A DNA stretch of 64,000 bases from Cenococcum geophilum 1.58 (GCA_001692895.1 KV748205.1:1302001-1366000), one strand, 5' to 3'. Numbered from the stretch's first letter, positions 24,679 through 35,608 are shown. A program made the numbers and translations. Notes: generated by a model not told the origin, from the letters alone.

Positions 24679-25199
24679 GTTCCTACTCTACCTTTCCTAG
24701 GAGAAGGAGGCTCTAAGCTTCTAAAAGAAGAAATTGAGACCTTTAATCCTATAAGGATACAAGGACTACCTAAATAGATCTTATTTAGCAAAAAAAGATA
24801 TAATTTATAGACCAGATTTGGCTCTATAGTTTTACTATAGAGAATAAAGAAAAAAGACAAGAAATCCTTAAGTAAAAAGAGATATTAATTACAGGTACAG
24901 CTACTAAGGTAGTAAAATACCTTAAAGTCTCTCCTACTACGCAGTGCACTAGCTGCCAAAAATTTAGCCATATAGGAGACAGATGCTCTACTAGAGCCCA
25001 TAGATTTTATACAGCTGCATATTTATCTAAAGACCACTCCTATTCTACCTATATAATAATAAGCAAGCCCTATAAGCATACTACCCCTCTTTATATTAAC
25101 TGTAAAGAAAACCACTTTATAAATAGTAAAGACTACGAGGTTCTAAAAGCAGCTAAGCTAGTAGGTAGTACTAGCTTAGAAGGTTTTATAGAAAAATAA
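24679..25199 (+). pseudogene. LINE ORF1, C-terminal zinc-knuckle part
   Basis: The continuation of the interrupted ORF1. At about 24945-24986 the frame gives CTSCQKFSHIGDRC, a CX2CX4HX4C zinc knuckle. It is followed by CKENHFINSKDYEVLKAAK, the second cysteine-rich unit usual in LINE ORF1/gag proteins, and ends at TAA 25197-25199. Upstream of the knuckles several stops break the frame. Nucleic-acid binding is the expected role. Confidence 0.75.
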
Positions 25200-26710
25200 A
25201 ACAAAACAAATAGGATTCTAGAAGGAGGTAACTCCTACTAGGCTCTTAGTAAAAAGATATTAGAAAGTAAAAGGATAGAAATAAATTGCAAAAGGATAGG
25301 AATAGGTGTTAGGATTTCCTATAGTTTTTCCTACCGTTTTCTCATTCCCTAGTAGTTATAGTACCTTAGTGCCTTACTAAGGAGCTATAAACTCTTAGGG
25401 GTTTATAAACTATTAGGATATAGCTACTAGTATATATTAAGCTACCTAGAAAGGATTTATGTATATAGAACTATAGCGCTATAGCCTAGAGGCTGCATGC
25501 GTAGTATTATACGTAGTATAATATAACGGACCTAAAAAATATATATATATAAAAGCCAGCCACCTAAGCGAGCCACCTAAAATTATACTAAAATCAGCTA
25601 TATTTATGTATTAATAACTCTACTACTACTTAATATTTAATTTTTATATTTTTAAAATAAAGACTTATATACTTATACTACTAATATAATCAGCCTTTTA
25701 AGCGGAATTATTATTATTTCTATTAAAGTTATACTTTTACTAGGTAAAAAATAAGATAAAGACCACGTATTAAGAAATAGAGGCTTTCTTTATAGGCAAG
25801 GCGCCCTTATTTATTAACGCCGGCTAAGCCAAAACTGCCCCTTAACCTCAACTATAAAAGGCCATTTCTCTCGCTACTTTTCCTCTTATCCTCCATCTTT
25901 CCTTTCTCCTAACGCTACGCCTCCTCCTTTTCTTACTACTAGTCCCTAGCACGGTCGCATTAAGGCATTTCTGCCGTCCCCTTAGCGCTTATACGTATAT
26001 ACGTCCAACCTCTTATTCCTTTATTCCCCTATATTAAACTAATTATATAGTTAATTACGGCCTTTCTAATAGGTAACTCTTTCTTCTATAGCGATATATA
26101 GACAACTATAACCTCCTAATTATGCCCCTGTTACTAATAGCTTTAATTATTATTAAGCTTTTTTAGCGCTGCCTTATTTAGCAAGCGCGTATATACCTTT
26201 ATAATCCTCTTCTCTTTTACTCTTTCTTCTTTAGCCTTTTAAATAATGCTAGCCCGTAATTATCTTATAGGAAGTATTACGGGACTTAGTTAATTGAGGT
26301 ATAAGCGCCGTAAAGAACGCATGCAAGCCTATATAATTAGAATATCTATTAATAAGGATATTAAGCTAAGGGGCAGAAGGTAGTGAAAAGGACGTCTATA
26401 TATATATGCTAAGTCTTAAGCGAGCCCCCTAACTAGATCCGTTACGGTGCTGTAATAGGAAGGGGGTTAGAGGAATTCTGCAGTTACTAGCCGCGTTAGT
26501 ACTATTATCTTACTTAACTCTGCTCTATATCTCCTTCTAAGCTAAAAGGATAGGCGTATATATTACCCCCCTAAGGGCTTAAGAGAGCTTATATCGCACT
26601 TATTTTAGTAACTTACGTTTCTCTCCTAGGATATACTATTAGTTAAATGGCCTGCTTTAGCGTTTACTAATAGCTAAAGCTACCTATATTATAACTTATA
26701 TTAGGCTACG
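25200..26710. other. AT-rich stretch with a possible solo LTR; no gene
   Basis: TGTTAGGATTTCCTATAG begins at 25307 and a TATA-like ATATATATATAAAAGCC lies near 25538. A possible end is TAATATAATCA at about 25692. No target duplication was found, so an LTR is only suspected. At 25853-25920 a TATAAAAGG followed by pyrimidine-rich DNA looks like a promoter. A segment at 26284-26350 is a mutated relative of 33867-33935 (GACTTAGTYAATYGAGG). Confidence 0.35.
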
Positions 26711-27057
26711 TTAGGAAAAAATTTACCAGCATTTTTGTAATATTTGGCAGCATATTGCGGCCAAATGCGCATTTCGCGTATTGTAACGTATAGCGTATGG
26801 TATCGACTTAGGTGCGGTATACTGCCGCATTTAATAAAAACCAACAGCTAATTGCGCATTTACGGCTACTTATACTTAATGCGCAATTAAGATATAATGC
26901 CCTCTTTGCGTATTCTATATATCTTACTTATTTTAAGTAATAAATAAGCATTGCTCTTTCTATGCACTTAATAGTATTTACTTAGTCTGCGCAGTTAGTG
27001 CAAAATAAATTATATTATTTTAGATAATTTAATATAATATAGCGATAGTTCTTTTCT

Positions 27058-27317
27058 ATCTACCTATTTACTAACTTACCTACCTACCTACCTACCTACC
27101 TACCTACCTACCTACCTACCTACCTACCTACCTACCTACCTACCTACCTACCTACCTACCTACCTACCTACTACCTACCTAACCTACTAACCTACCTACC
27201 TACCTACCTACCTAACCTACCTACCTACCTACCTACCCTACCTACCTACCTGCCTGCCTGCCTATCTGCCTACCTACTTACCTACTTACCTATCTACCTA
27301 TCTACCTATCTATCTAC

Positions 27318-27360
<43 letters not shown>

Positions 27361-27373
27361 CCTATCTATCTAC

Positions 27374-27409
<36 letters not shown>

Positions 27410-27440
27410 TTATCTATCTATCTATACCTACCTATTTATA
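27058..27440. repeat. CCTA/CTAT tetranucleotide array, copy 2
   Basis: Long pure CCTA run (27058-27250) followed by CTAT-rich repeats. Complement of the GGTA/GATA array of copy 1, and purer. Confidence 0.97.
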
Positions 27441-27515
27441 CCTACCCGTCTATATTACCTTAATTTAATTAATTAATTTAATCGTTTATAGTGTTCGCTA
27501 GCTAGTTATTTAAAC

Positions 27516-27770
27516 GGTTATCTAGCTCTAGCAATGGTTATCTAGCTCTAGCGACGGATATTTAGCTCTAGTAACAATTGTCTAGCTCTAGCGACGGCTA
27601 TCTAGCTTTAGCAACAGTTGTCTAGCTCTAATAATAGTTATTTGGCTTTAATAACAGTTATATAGCTCTAGTAATGGTTATCTAGCTCTAGCAATAGTTA
27701 TCTAGCTTTAGTAACGGTTGTTTAGCTCTAGCAACAGCCGTCTGGCTCTAGTAATAGTTATCTACTAGCT
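27516..27770. repeat. 20-bp satellite, copy 2
   Basis: About 13 units of TCTAGCTCTAGCRACGGTTA, the complement of the 20-bp unit in copies 1 and 3, with heavy C-to-T/G-to-A change (CGTCG has become variants such as CGATTG or AATGG). Confidence 0.93.
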
Positions 27771-27915
27771 ATTGTTCTAATGTCCCCCTAGGTAGGGAGG
27801 ATATAAAGAAGGAAGGGTAAAAAATAAGGTGGCTATCTAGGTATATATAGGGGGTATACTTAGCAGAGGCATATATAGAGGCTATTAGGAATATAGTATG
27901 GACCCAATACAGAGC

Positions 27916-28125
27916 TTTATATAAAGCCTCTATATATAGAGCTTCGCGTAGAGCTTTATATAGAGCTTTATATAGAGCTTTATATAGAGCTTTATATAGA
28001 GCTTTATACGGAACTTTATATAGAGCTTTATATAAAGCTTTATATAGAACTTCGTATAGAGCTTTATATAGAGCTTTATACGGAACTTTATATAGAACTT
28101 TATATAGAACTTTATGCGAACCCTC
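27916..28125. repeat. 12-bp satellite, copy 2
   Basis: About 17 units of TATATAGAGCTT, the complement of AAGCTCTATATA. The TGCAC/TACAC of copy 1 is almost always TATATA here. Confidence 0.93.
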
Positions 28126-28130
28126 TATAT

Positions 28131-28281
28131 TAGGAAAAAATTTATTAGCATCTAATTTTACTTTTCTGCCATTTTAGCATTTTCTAGCATTTAGCAGCTA
28201 AATACTAGAAAATGCTAGAAATGCTAGAAAATGCTAAAATGGCAGAAAAGTAAAATTAGATGCTAGTAAAAATTTTCCTAA
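28131..28281. repeat. 151-bp terminal palindrome (hairpin)
   Basis: TTAGGAAAAAATTTATTAGC at the left is mirrored by its complement at the right end. The arms continue inward through ATTTTACTTTTCTGCCATTT and TAGCATTTTCTAGCATTT to a short loop (AGCAGCT). The arms are nearly perfect, about 70 bp each. It forms one complete end of the composite element; copy 1 has a longer, repeat-expanded version at 786-1092. Confidence 0.9.
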
Positions 28282-30246
28282 TATACTTAGCGGAAAAGCA
28301 GCTAGGGATTTTTAATTTAAGCGACTACGCTATATAGGGCTATGTTAGGTATTATTTAAATATATATTATACGGAGTATCGCTTAGGTCGCTATATATAC
28401 CTTCCTAATAGTATAGTTACATTACTATAGATGTTTTAGTAACGTTATTTAATCTACTAGTTTAGGGCTAAGGGGCTATTATTTTAAGCTATAGGGCTAT
28501 AGTAAGAACCACTTAAATTAAAATTAGAAGGTTATAGCTTTTAAGCGTATAATGGATTAATAGTATAGTAGCATAACTGCGTAGAAATCTCTAATACTAG
28601 CTAGTTATATTAAGAGGGCAAGTATCCCTATATAGTTTTTTACCTAGTATATTTATAGATATATATATAATTACCGTGTAAATAGTAGGCGTATTTATTA
28701 CTAGGCGGTTAGTATTAGAGAGCCCTACCTACCGCTAATAAGGATACTGCCTCCTTTTATTATAGATAGCTTATAACGCGTATATATAAGCGGGGCTTTA
28801 CCTCCTGCTAATATAAGTGGCGTAGAGGATTAGCTAGATCGGTATTATTAGGAAGTAAATAAATATATTAGCGCTACCCTTTTCTAAAAGATAAAGGTAA
28901 AGAATTTATGCCACTAGCCTTCTAATAAGGGGCTAGATATAATAGCTATATTAAAGCTAAATATACTAGCTTAGACGGGCGGATATAGTTTAATTATAAT
29001 TTGCTAAGGGTATTAATTAGGCGCTAGAAATTTAAGCCCTTATAAACCTTCACACCCTATAAATAGTAATCTACTTTAGTCTATACTAGAGGCACACGTA
29101 TTAAGTTCTTTAATTTAGTAAGAAGCCTAGGCGGGGGGTAAGGGGTAATAGGTAATAGATAAAAGCTAGCGGCGAATAGAGGACTAGTGTGCACTTAAAA
29201 AAACCTATAATCCCCCTTTTAAGGCTTTTAAAAGCTATAAAGTAACGGTAACTCTAATGGAAATAATACCAGCACTACCTTAATCTTTATTTCGTATCCC
29301 TTCTAAAATTTCGCTTAATAATAATAATTTCTATACTAGTCCCCCTAGAAAATTAATAGCTTTATCCTAGTATTATATAACTACAGCTTCTAAAAAAGGC
29401 GTAAGTAGTATACCTTGGACAAAGTATAAAATACTACTTTTCCCCCTAAAAAGTTAAGAAGTATTAAAAGCTTAGGTACTTAATAGTATATTATTCTCCC
29501 TAAGGCCTTAATTTAGAGATTCTATCTAATAAAGCGCCTATAAACCATATATATAATTATAAGAAAGCCTATAATAAGTATTATAAGGATAATAAGGATA
29601 ATAAGGAAGATAGAGATGGAAATAATGGTTAAGTCTTTAGGGGAAGTAGTTAAGGTAATTATCCTAATAATTACCCTACTACTCTCCCTTTTTCCTTAAT
29701 AGTTCTAAATATATAGTTTTAATAACTAGTAGTAAATCTAATAGTTATTAAAGATAATATAGCCAATCTAGAGTTAGAAACTAAGGGTAATAAAGCTAGT
29801 AACGCTAATAATAAAGCTAATAAAGTTAACGAGGCTAGTAAAGCTAATAACTGACTATTGCCCTATAAATTGAGTATATATATTCCCTTTAATTTATAAT
29901 GGCCTTATTTAATAATTAGTAAATAATAGGAATAATAGTAGTAATAAGGATAATAAAGAAGATAAGGAGCTGCCTTTATTAAAAGTGCTATAAAAGGAGG
30001 TATGTGTACCTACGTATAATCGTACTACACCTTTAACGCTAGATAGCAGTTAAACGGATAATTTAGCTAAGGGGCATTATATTAAAACCGCCCCGCGGTT
30101 TAGGTAGGAGCTTAAAATATTAATAAGCGCTAGTTAAAAGTCTTTAGGAGTTAAGAAGTTAAAAAAGCGGAGGTTTAATTAACTTAAGTAACTAGATAGC
30201 ACTAATTATATCTCTAATACTTTTGTTAGCGAGGGTGGCAAGAGCC
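28282..30246 (+). pseudogene. Decayed element ORF of unknown family
   Basis: From about 28560 to 29710 one plus-strand frame can be read with stops only at TAG/TAA where Gln/Trp codons would fit. It has segments such as YIYRYIYNYRVNSRRIYY and VSSIPWTKYKILLF. This is what a RIP-killed transposon protein looks like, but I do not recognise the family. Repetitive AATAAAGCTAATAAAGTTAA runs (29795-29850) give an Asn/Lys-rich tail. The remainder to 30246 is unassigned. Confidence 0.35.
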
Positions 30247-30248
30247 TA

Positions 30249-30593
30249 CAGTCGAAACTCTTTAGTACGATATTTAATTATAACGATATACTCTATATTA
30301 CGATCTACACCCCTTAATCAATTTTTTTTGTGTAATATTACGATATACTGACTATTTACAATATCGTTAAGTTTTCTCTACCAAAATCGTTATAACCAGT
30401 AGAGATTTTGTATGGGAGGGGTCCTACTTAGCCCGTGAAGTAGATGCCCTACGCCCTTTTAGGATGCTTAGCCACGCGTCAGCCTCTTTTTTCTTACTTA
30501 TTAACCCAACACGTGACTCCATATATAACAATACTATTGGTATTACGATACGGTCGGCCGTACGACCCGCATCGTTATAAAGAGTTTTGACTG
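30249..30593. mobile_element. 345-bp MITE with TA target duplication (Tc1/mariner-type)
   Basis: The left end CAGTCGAAACTCTTTAGTAC is repeated inverted at the right end (reverse complement CAGTCAAAACTCTTTATAAC). TA flanks both sides (30247-30248, 30594-30595). The interior is non-coding and has repeated ACGATA motifs near the ends, possible subterminal binding sites. Its GC content is higher than its surroundings and its ends are well preserved, so it may be a recent insertion. Confidence 0.88.
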
Positions 30594-30595
30594 TA

Positions 30596-30904
30596 TAACC
30601 TAAGAAGCAATAAAGATTACTAGCTTTTTAAAGAACCTCGCCTCTTAGCCCTCCTACCCCTAACCTTAATAGTGGCAATAACCGTATTAAGGAGCGAGCG
30701 GCCTCTGCTACGCGGCCTACTAGCTCTTTACTTTAGTAATCTTTTTTTTCCTATAATATTAAACCGCTATAAGATAATCTTAATAATTTTATTAACGGTT
30801 TAGCTAAAGAATATAATTATAATAATAAAAATAAGAATAGCGACATCGGGAAAATATTCGCAGGATAAGATTCAAGTAGACTTTAGTTTTCGCATTTCGC
30901 GTAA
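30596..30904. other. Unassigned AT-rich DNA
   Basis: No frame or repeat recognised apart from A/T-rich runs. Confidence 0.4.
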
Positions 30905-31258
30905 TTGACATGCAATTTGACCAACTTGATACGCAATTGACCAACTTAACACGCAATTGACTAACTTAATATGCAATTTAACCAATTTAACACGCAGTTA
31001 ACCTACTTAATATGCAATTTAACTAACTTAATACGCAGTTGACCTACTTAATATGCAATTTAACTAACTTAACACGCAGTTGACCTACTTAATATGTAAT
31101 TTAACTAACTTAACACGCAGTTAACCTACTTAATATTGCAATTTAACTAACTCGACACGCAGTTGACCTACTTAATATATAATTTAACTAACTTAACACG
31201 CAATTAACCTACTTAATATACAATTTAATAACTTAATATGTAGTTAACCTACTTAACA
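30905..31258. repeat. 20/21-bp alternating tandem repeat (about 41-bp dimer)
   Basis: About 17 units alternate between ATGCAATTTAACYAACTTAA and ACGCAGTTRACCTACTTAAT. The alternation gives a higher-order dimer. The left-most units keep TTGACC where later units have TTAACC, so the left edge is less mutated. Confidence 0.9.
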
Positions 31259-31394
31259 ACTTTAAAAGCTAACTGGTATATTTCTTGACGTGCGATTAAG
31301 GTAAAGTTATATATACTATATATTTAACTATTATATATAATCCTATATAATCTTATACAATCTTATACAATCTCATACAATCTTATAGTCTTAT

Positions 31395-31770
31395 TACTTG
31401 GAGCTCTGCACGAGGCTCTACACGAAGCTCTGCGTACAGAGGCTCTGCACGAAGCTCTGCGCATAGAGGCTCTGCACAAAGCTCTGCACGAAGCTTCGCA
31501 TAAGGCTCTTCACGAGGCTCTACACGAAAGCTCTGCGTACAGAGGCTCTGCACGAAGCTCTGCACGAAGCTCTGCACGAAGCTCTGCACGAAGCTCTGCA
31601 CGAAGCTCTGCACGAGGCTCTGCACGAGGCTCTCTGCGCGAGGCTCTGCGCGAAGCTCTGCGTACAGAGGCTCTGCACGAGGCTCTGCGAGAAGCTCTGC
31701 TCGTACAGAGGCTCTGCACGAGGCTCTGCGCGAAGCTCTGCGCGTACAGAGGCTCTACACGAAGCTCTGC
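31395..31770. repeat. 12-bp satellite, copy 3
   Basis: About 30 units of GCTCTGCACGAA. Many carry the variant GCGTACAGAGGCTCTG, giving a higher-order pattern not seen in the other copies. Confidence 0.95.
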
Positions 31771-31899
31771 ATCGGGTCCCCCGCTATATTCCCGATAGCC
31801 TCTACACGTGCCTCTACCCTATGTAACCACTTATTTTTTACTTCCTTCCTTCTTTATATCCTCCCTACCTAGGGAGGCACCAGAACGCAGCAGCCAAGC

Positions 31900-32780
31900 A
31901 GAGGACCGGTTTGCTAGAACCTAGACGACCCGTCGCCAGAACCAGATGACGTTACCAGAAACTAGACGACCATCGCCAGCCCAGACGACCGTCCGCCAGA
32001 ACAGACGACTGTCGCCAGAACCAGACGACCGTCGTCGCCAGCCAGACGACCGTTACTAGAACCAGACGACCGTTGCCAGAGCCAAGACGACCGTCGCCAG
32101 AACCCAGACGACCGTTGCCAGAGCCAGACGACCGTCGCCAGAACCAGACGCGACCGTTTGAGCGCCAGACGACCGTCGCAAGAACCAGAACGACCGTCGC
32201 CAAGCCAGGACGACCGTTTACCAGAACCAGACGACCGTTGCCAGAGCCAGACGACCCGTCGCCAGAACTAGACGACCGTCGCCAGAACCTAGACGACCCG
32301 TTCGCCAGAACCACCAGACGACCCGTCGCCAGCCAGGCCAGACCGGTTACCAGAACCAGAACGACCGTTGCCAGAGCCAGACGACCGTCGCCAGAACTAG
32401 ACGACCGTCGCCAGAACCAGACGACCGTCGCCAGAAAACAGCGACCGTTACTAGAACTAGACGACCGTTGCAGAGCCAGACGCCGTCGCAGAACCAGACG
32501 ACCCGTTGCCAGCGCCAGACGACCGTTGCCAGAGCTAGCCGACCGTCGCCAGACCAGACGAACCGTTGCCAGCGCTAGACGACCGTCGCCAGAACTAGAC
32601 AACCGTCGCCAGCCAGACGACCGTTACCAGAACCAACAACCGTCGCCAGAACGACCGTCGCCAGAGCTAGACGACCGTCGCCAGAACCAGACGATCGTCG
32701 CTAGAACCAGACGACCGTTACCAGAACTAGACGACCGTCGCCAGAACCAGACGACCGTCGCCAGAGCCAGACGACAACAA
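31900..32780. repeat. 20-bp satellite, copy 3
   Basis: About 44 units of CGACCGTCGCCAGAACCAGA with single-base length changes. CG-rich and least mutated of the three arrays, and more than twice as long as in copies 1 and 2. Confidence 0.95.
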
Positions 32781-32837
32781 CTAGCCAGCGAACACTATAA
32801 ACGATTTATCGATCGATCGAATCAAGGCAGCATAGAC

Positions 32838-33225
32838 AGGTAGGCACAAACAGGGAGATGCTGACGGGTAGGCAGATGCTGACAGGTAGGCAGATGCAGA
32901 ACTGGTAATTAGATGCAGATAGGCAAGCAGATGCTGACGGGTAGGCAGATATAGATAGGTAGGCAGATGCAAATAGGTAGGCGATGCAGACAGGTAGGCG
33001 ATGCAGACAGGTAGGCAATGCAGATAGGTAGGCGATNTAGATAGGTAGGCAATGTAAACAGGTAGGCGATGCAGATAGGTAGGCGATGNAGACAGGTAGG
33101 CGATNTAGANAGGTAGGCAATGCAGATAGGTAGGCGATGCAGACAGGTAGGCAATGTAGACAGGTAGGCGATGTAGGTAGGTAGGTAGATAGGTAGGTAG
33201 GTAAGTNAATAGGTAGATAGGTAGA
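32838..33225. repeat. 17-bp array (GGTAGGCGATGCAGACA), copy 3
   Basis: The position occupied by the tetranucleotide array in copies 1 and 2 holds a 17-bp unit built of GGTAGGC plus GATGCAGACA. It ends in plain GGTAGGTA near 33175-33210, so it is likely a derivative of the tetranucleotide array or its precursor. Confidence 0.9.
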
Positions 33226-33280
33226 AGAGAACCATTGCTATATTATATTAAATTATCTAAAATAATATTTATTTTGCTAG

Positions 33281-35608
33281 CCTTATAAATAGCCTTAAAG
33301 TAGCTTTTATTTATTTAAAATATGCTATTAGTATAAAAGAGGTAAATATAATTNTNGTTNCNAAATNCGCAGATTNCTGGNAGGTTTCGCGNAGGTTNCG
33401 CGCAGGTTGCGCGCAGACTGCGCGCAGGCTGCGTGTTAAAAAAACACGACATAGGCTAGTTGGTCGAGTTGCCAAATGCCCTTAACTGCGCGCCAATTGC
33501 GTCAACCACCAACCATTGAGGCCATTGGTAGGGTACCATATTTTGCCGATGGAGAACGTTATAAATAAAGGTAAGGATAAGAACTATAATAATAAAAGCA
33601 ATAATAGTAGCAATATAGATAATAATAACGCTAGGGATAGCGATAGTAGTAATAGTAATAGTAATAAGGGTAATAAGGCCTTCGGGTATATAGGGCGACA
33701 AGGATTACTAGCGCTTATTAGTAGTAGATTAAAACCAAAGCGTATTACAAAGTATTATCTTTAGCGGTTTTACCTTTCCCCTTTAATTCTATCTATATAC
33801 ACGTCCAATTAAAGGACTATACTTAGTAGTAATTATTATAATTAGGCTAGATTCCCTATTGTTAGCGACTTAGTCAATCGAGGCACGAGCACGGCAAGAG
33901 GGACGCGCAAGCCTGTACGATTGGTAATCTATAAACGAAGATCTAAAGCTAGAGAAAGGAAAGGAGACGGAGGGCGGCGCCGCTCGACGTTATATACGAT
34001 CCTCTGGTTACGTGACGGCAACTGTCTGGAACTGTATGAAACTGTCTGCGACTGTCCGCCATAATCTACCAATATCCATTAGCCATAATCCACCAGTTTC
34101 CACCAGTGCCGTAACACCTATATATAATCGCCTTTATACCTAAAAGCCGTTATTAAACTTAGCCTCTAACTCTAACTATAGTAAAGCAATACTTAGAGCC
34201 GCCTTAAATGCTAATTTAGAAGAATGGTTAATCTAAGCAGCTTTTAGGCGCTAGGAAAATGGGTTATATATACTAGATATCCTTTCTTAATAATTCCCTA
34301 ATAGCGTTACCAATAATTAGAGTGATATTTTAGACCTAGAGCCTACTATAAAGCGCTAAACCCGGGCTAAAAAAGACAAATAAAATAAAATAAACTTAGA
34401 TAATAAATAGGAGATTAATAATATTTTAGGGGAAAGAATAATTAAGTTAGGGCGTAAATAAAAGGTAGTTTAAAAGCCTACTTAGGTTTATAAAAGCGGG
34501 CTTTTAAATTCTAAAGATGCCTTTAAGTCTTACTAAAGACGCGTCTAGTATGCTAAGGTTAGATTACTATAGGTATACTTTATAAAAGTAAAGGGTAGAG
34601 CTGCCGTATATAAGGGACGGTGGTAATACTTTAGGATATCCTTGTTCTTAAATAGTGGTACTCTTTTTAACTTAGAGGTCTATTTCTAGTTTAGTATTCT
34701 TATCCTTAGCGCATATAGTAGAAATATCTTATAATTGCTAGTTTAATAGATTTAAATTCTTTATATACGATATACGATATACAGCCGTAAAACTCTAGTT
34801 ACTGCCCTACGTAAGCTATATTCTTGCTTAGCCTAGTTATATTATACTAAGTCCTAATACCGCTTTAATTAAAAACTCTTTAGTATCCTAGCATATCTCC
34901 TACCTTTTACTTATCTTATTCCAATTTTTAAGTACTTAGTTATTAAAGAAAGTCTACTATAGGGAAACGAATATGCATTGCATAGCTAAATTAGTATAAA
35001 TATCCTATCTATTAGTATATAATTCTTAATAATTTTAAGGACTTCTTTATACTGCTTATTTTTTGTATAACTAATAAACGCAAAATTATATTTTAGTGTC
35101 TATCTATTTCTTTTGGCCTTATTTAACGTATACGTAATAATCGCCCCTAGTAATAGATACTAAACTATCCTTATCTCCTCTTTGCCCTTATTTATTTTAG
35201 TCTATACTATATATATAAAAAACGCTAGTACTTTAAAGAATTATTATAAGATCTATCTATTACTCTATTAAGCGTAAATACTAGCCTATCTTTATTTTTA
35301 GAAATTCCTATTAGTATCTACCTACTAGTAGGGCTATAGATTATATAGATTATTTTAATATACTCTAAGAGTTTAGGATTGTCTAGTGACTAGTGGATAA
35401 TTTTTATACCACGACGTCTATATCCTAATACCGCTTTACGCCTAAATATTTAATAATTATTAAAATATAGTTTTGCTGTTATATAAAATATATTAATAAA
35501 ATTCTTATAGCGGTTAGTTTTCTTCTACGAGAATATAAACTAGTTACTTATATAAACTTTTAAATACTTAAGTGCTCTAGCTAAACTAAAAGCCGTTAGC
35601 TGAATAAT
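33281..35608. other. Unassigned DNA between elements
   Basis: 33370-33430 has a GCGCAGGTTGCGCGCAGACTG-like short repeat and Ns. 33540-33760 is an Asn/Ser-rich low-complexity frame without a credible start. 33860-34110 is more GC-rich (with ACTGTCTGGAACTGTATGAA-type repeats) and includes a relative of 26284-26350. From 34150 a plus-strand frame with stops (ANLEEWLI, then KSYQRRVQYAKV near 34530) suggests a decayed element protein that I cannot place. Confidence 0.35.

Larger units (their letters stand above)
26711..28281 (-). mobile_element. Composite satellite-bearing element, copy 2 (inverted)
   Basis: It starts TTAGGAAAAAATTTACCAGC and ends with the inverted form. In reverse order to copy 1 it contains the right arm (26711-27055), the tetranucleotide array (27058-27440), the AGCGAACA spacer (27449-27515), the 20-bp satellite (27516-27770), the unique spacer (27771-27915), the 12-bp satellite (27916-28125) and a near-perfect terminal palindrome (28131-28281). 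It is complete and uninterrupted, so it defines the element's structure best. No coding capacity. Confidence 0.75.
31390..33280 (+). mobile_element. Composite satellite-bearing element, copy 3 (partial, GC-rich)
   Basis: Same order as copy 1: 12-bp satellite (31395-31770), spacer (31771-31895), 20-bp satellite (31900-32780), AGCCAGCGAACA spacer (32781-32840), then a GGTAGGCGATGCAGACA array (32838-33225) and the conserved TATATTATATTAAATTATCT block (33239-33278). The AGCATTT palindromic ends are missing on both sides. The satellites keep CG dinucleotides, so this copy escaped much of the mutation seen in copies 1 and 2. N bases in 33037-33370 mean its right part is not securely assembled. Confidence 0.7.

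Noticed and set aside
25307..25692. Definite solo LTR beginning TGTTAGGATTTCC
   Set aside because: Only the TG start and a TATA-like site are seen; no matching target duplication or second copy, so it is kept only as a possibility.
31383..32843. Long Arg/Pro/Thr- and Ser/Gly-rich ORFs on both strands
   Set aside because: They lie in the 12-bp and 20-bp satellites of copy 3; changing unit length and open opposing frames show no coding constraint.
32781..33235. Leu/Cys/Tyr-rich minus-strand ORFs
   Set aside because: They are translations of the 17-bp GGTAGGC array and contain Ns.
33516..33764. 82-codon Asn/Ser-rich frame
   Set aside because: It starts at TTG and is low-complexity AAT/AGT repeats without conserved features.
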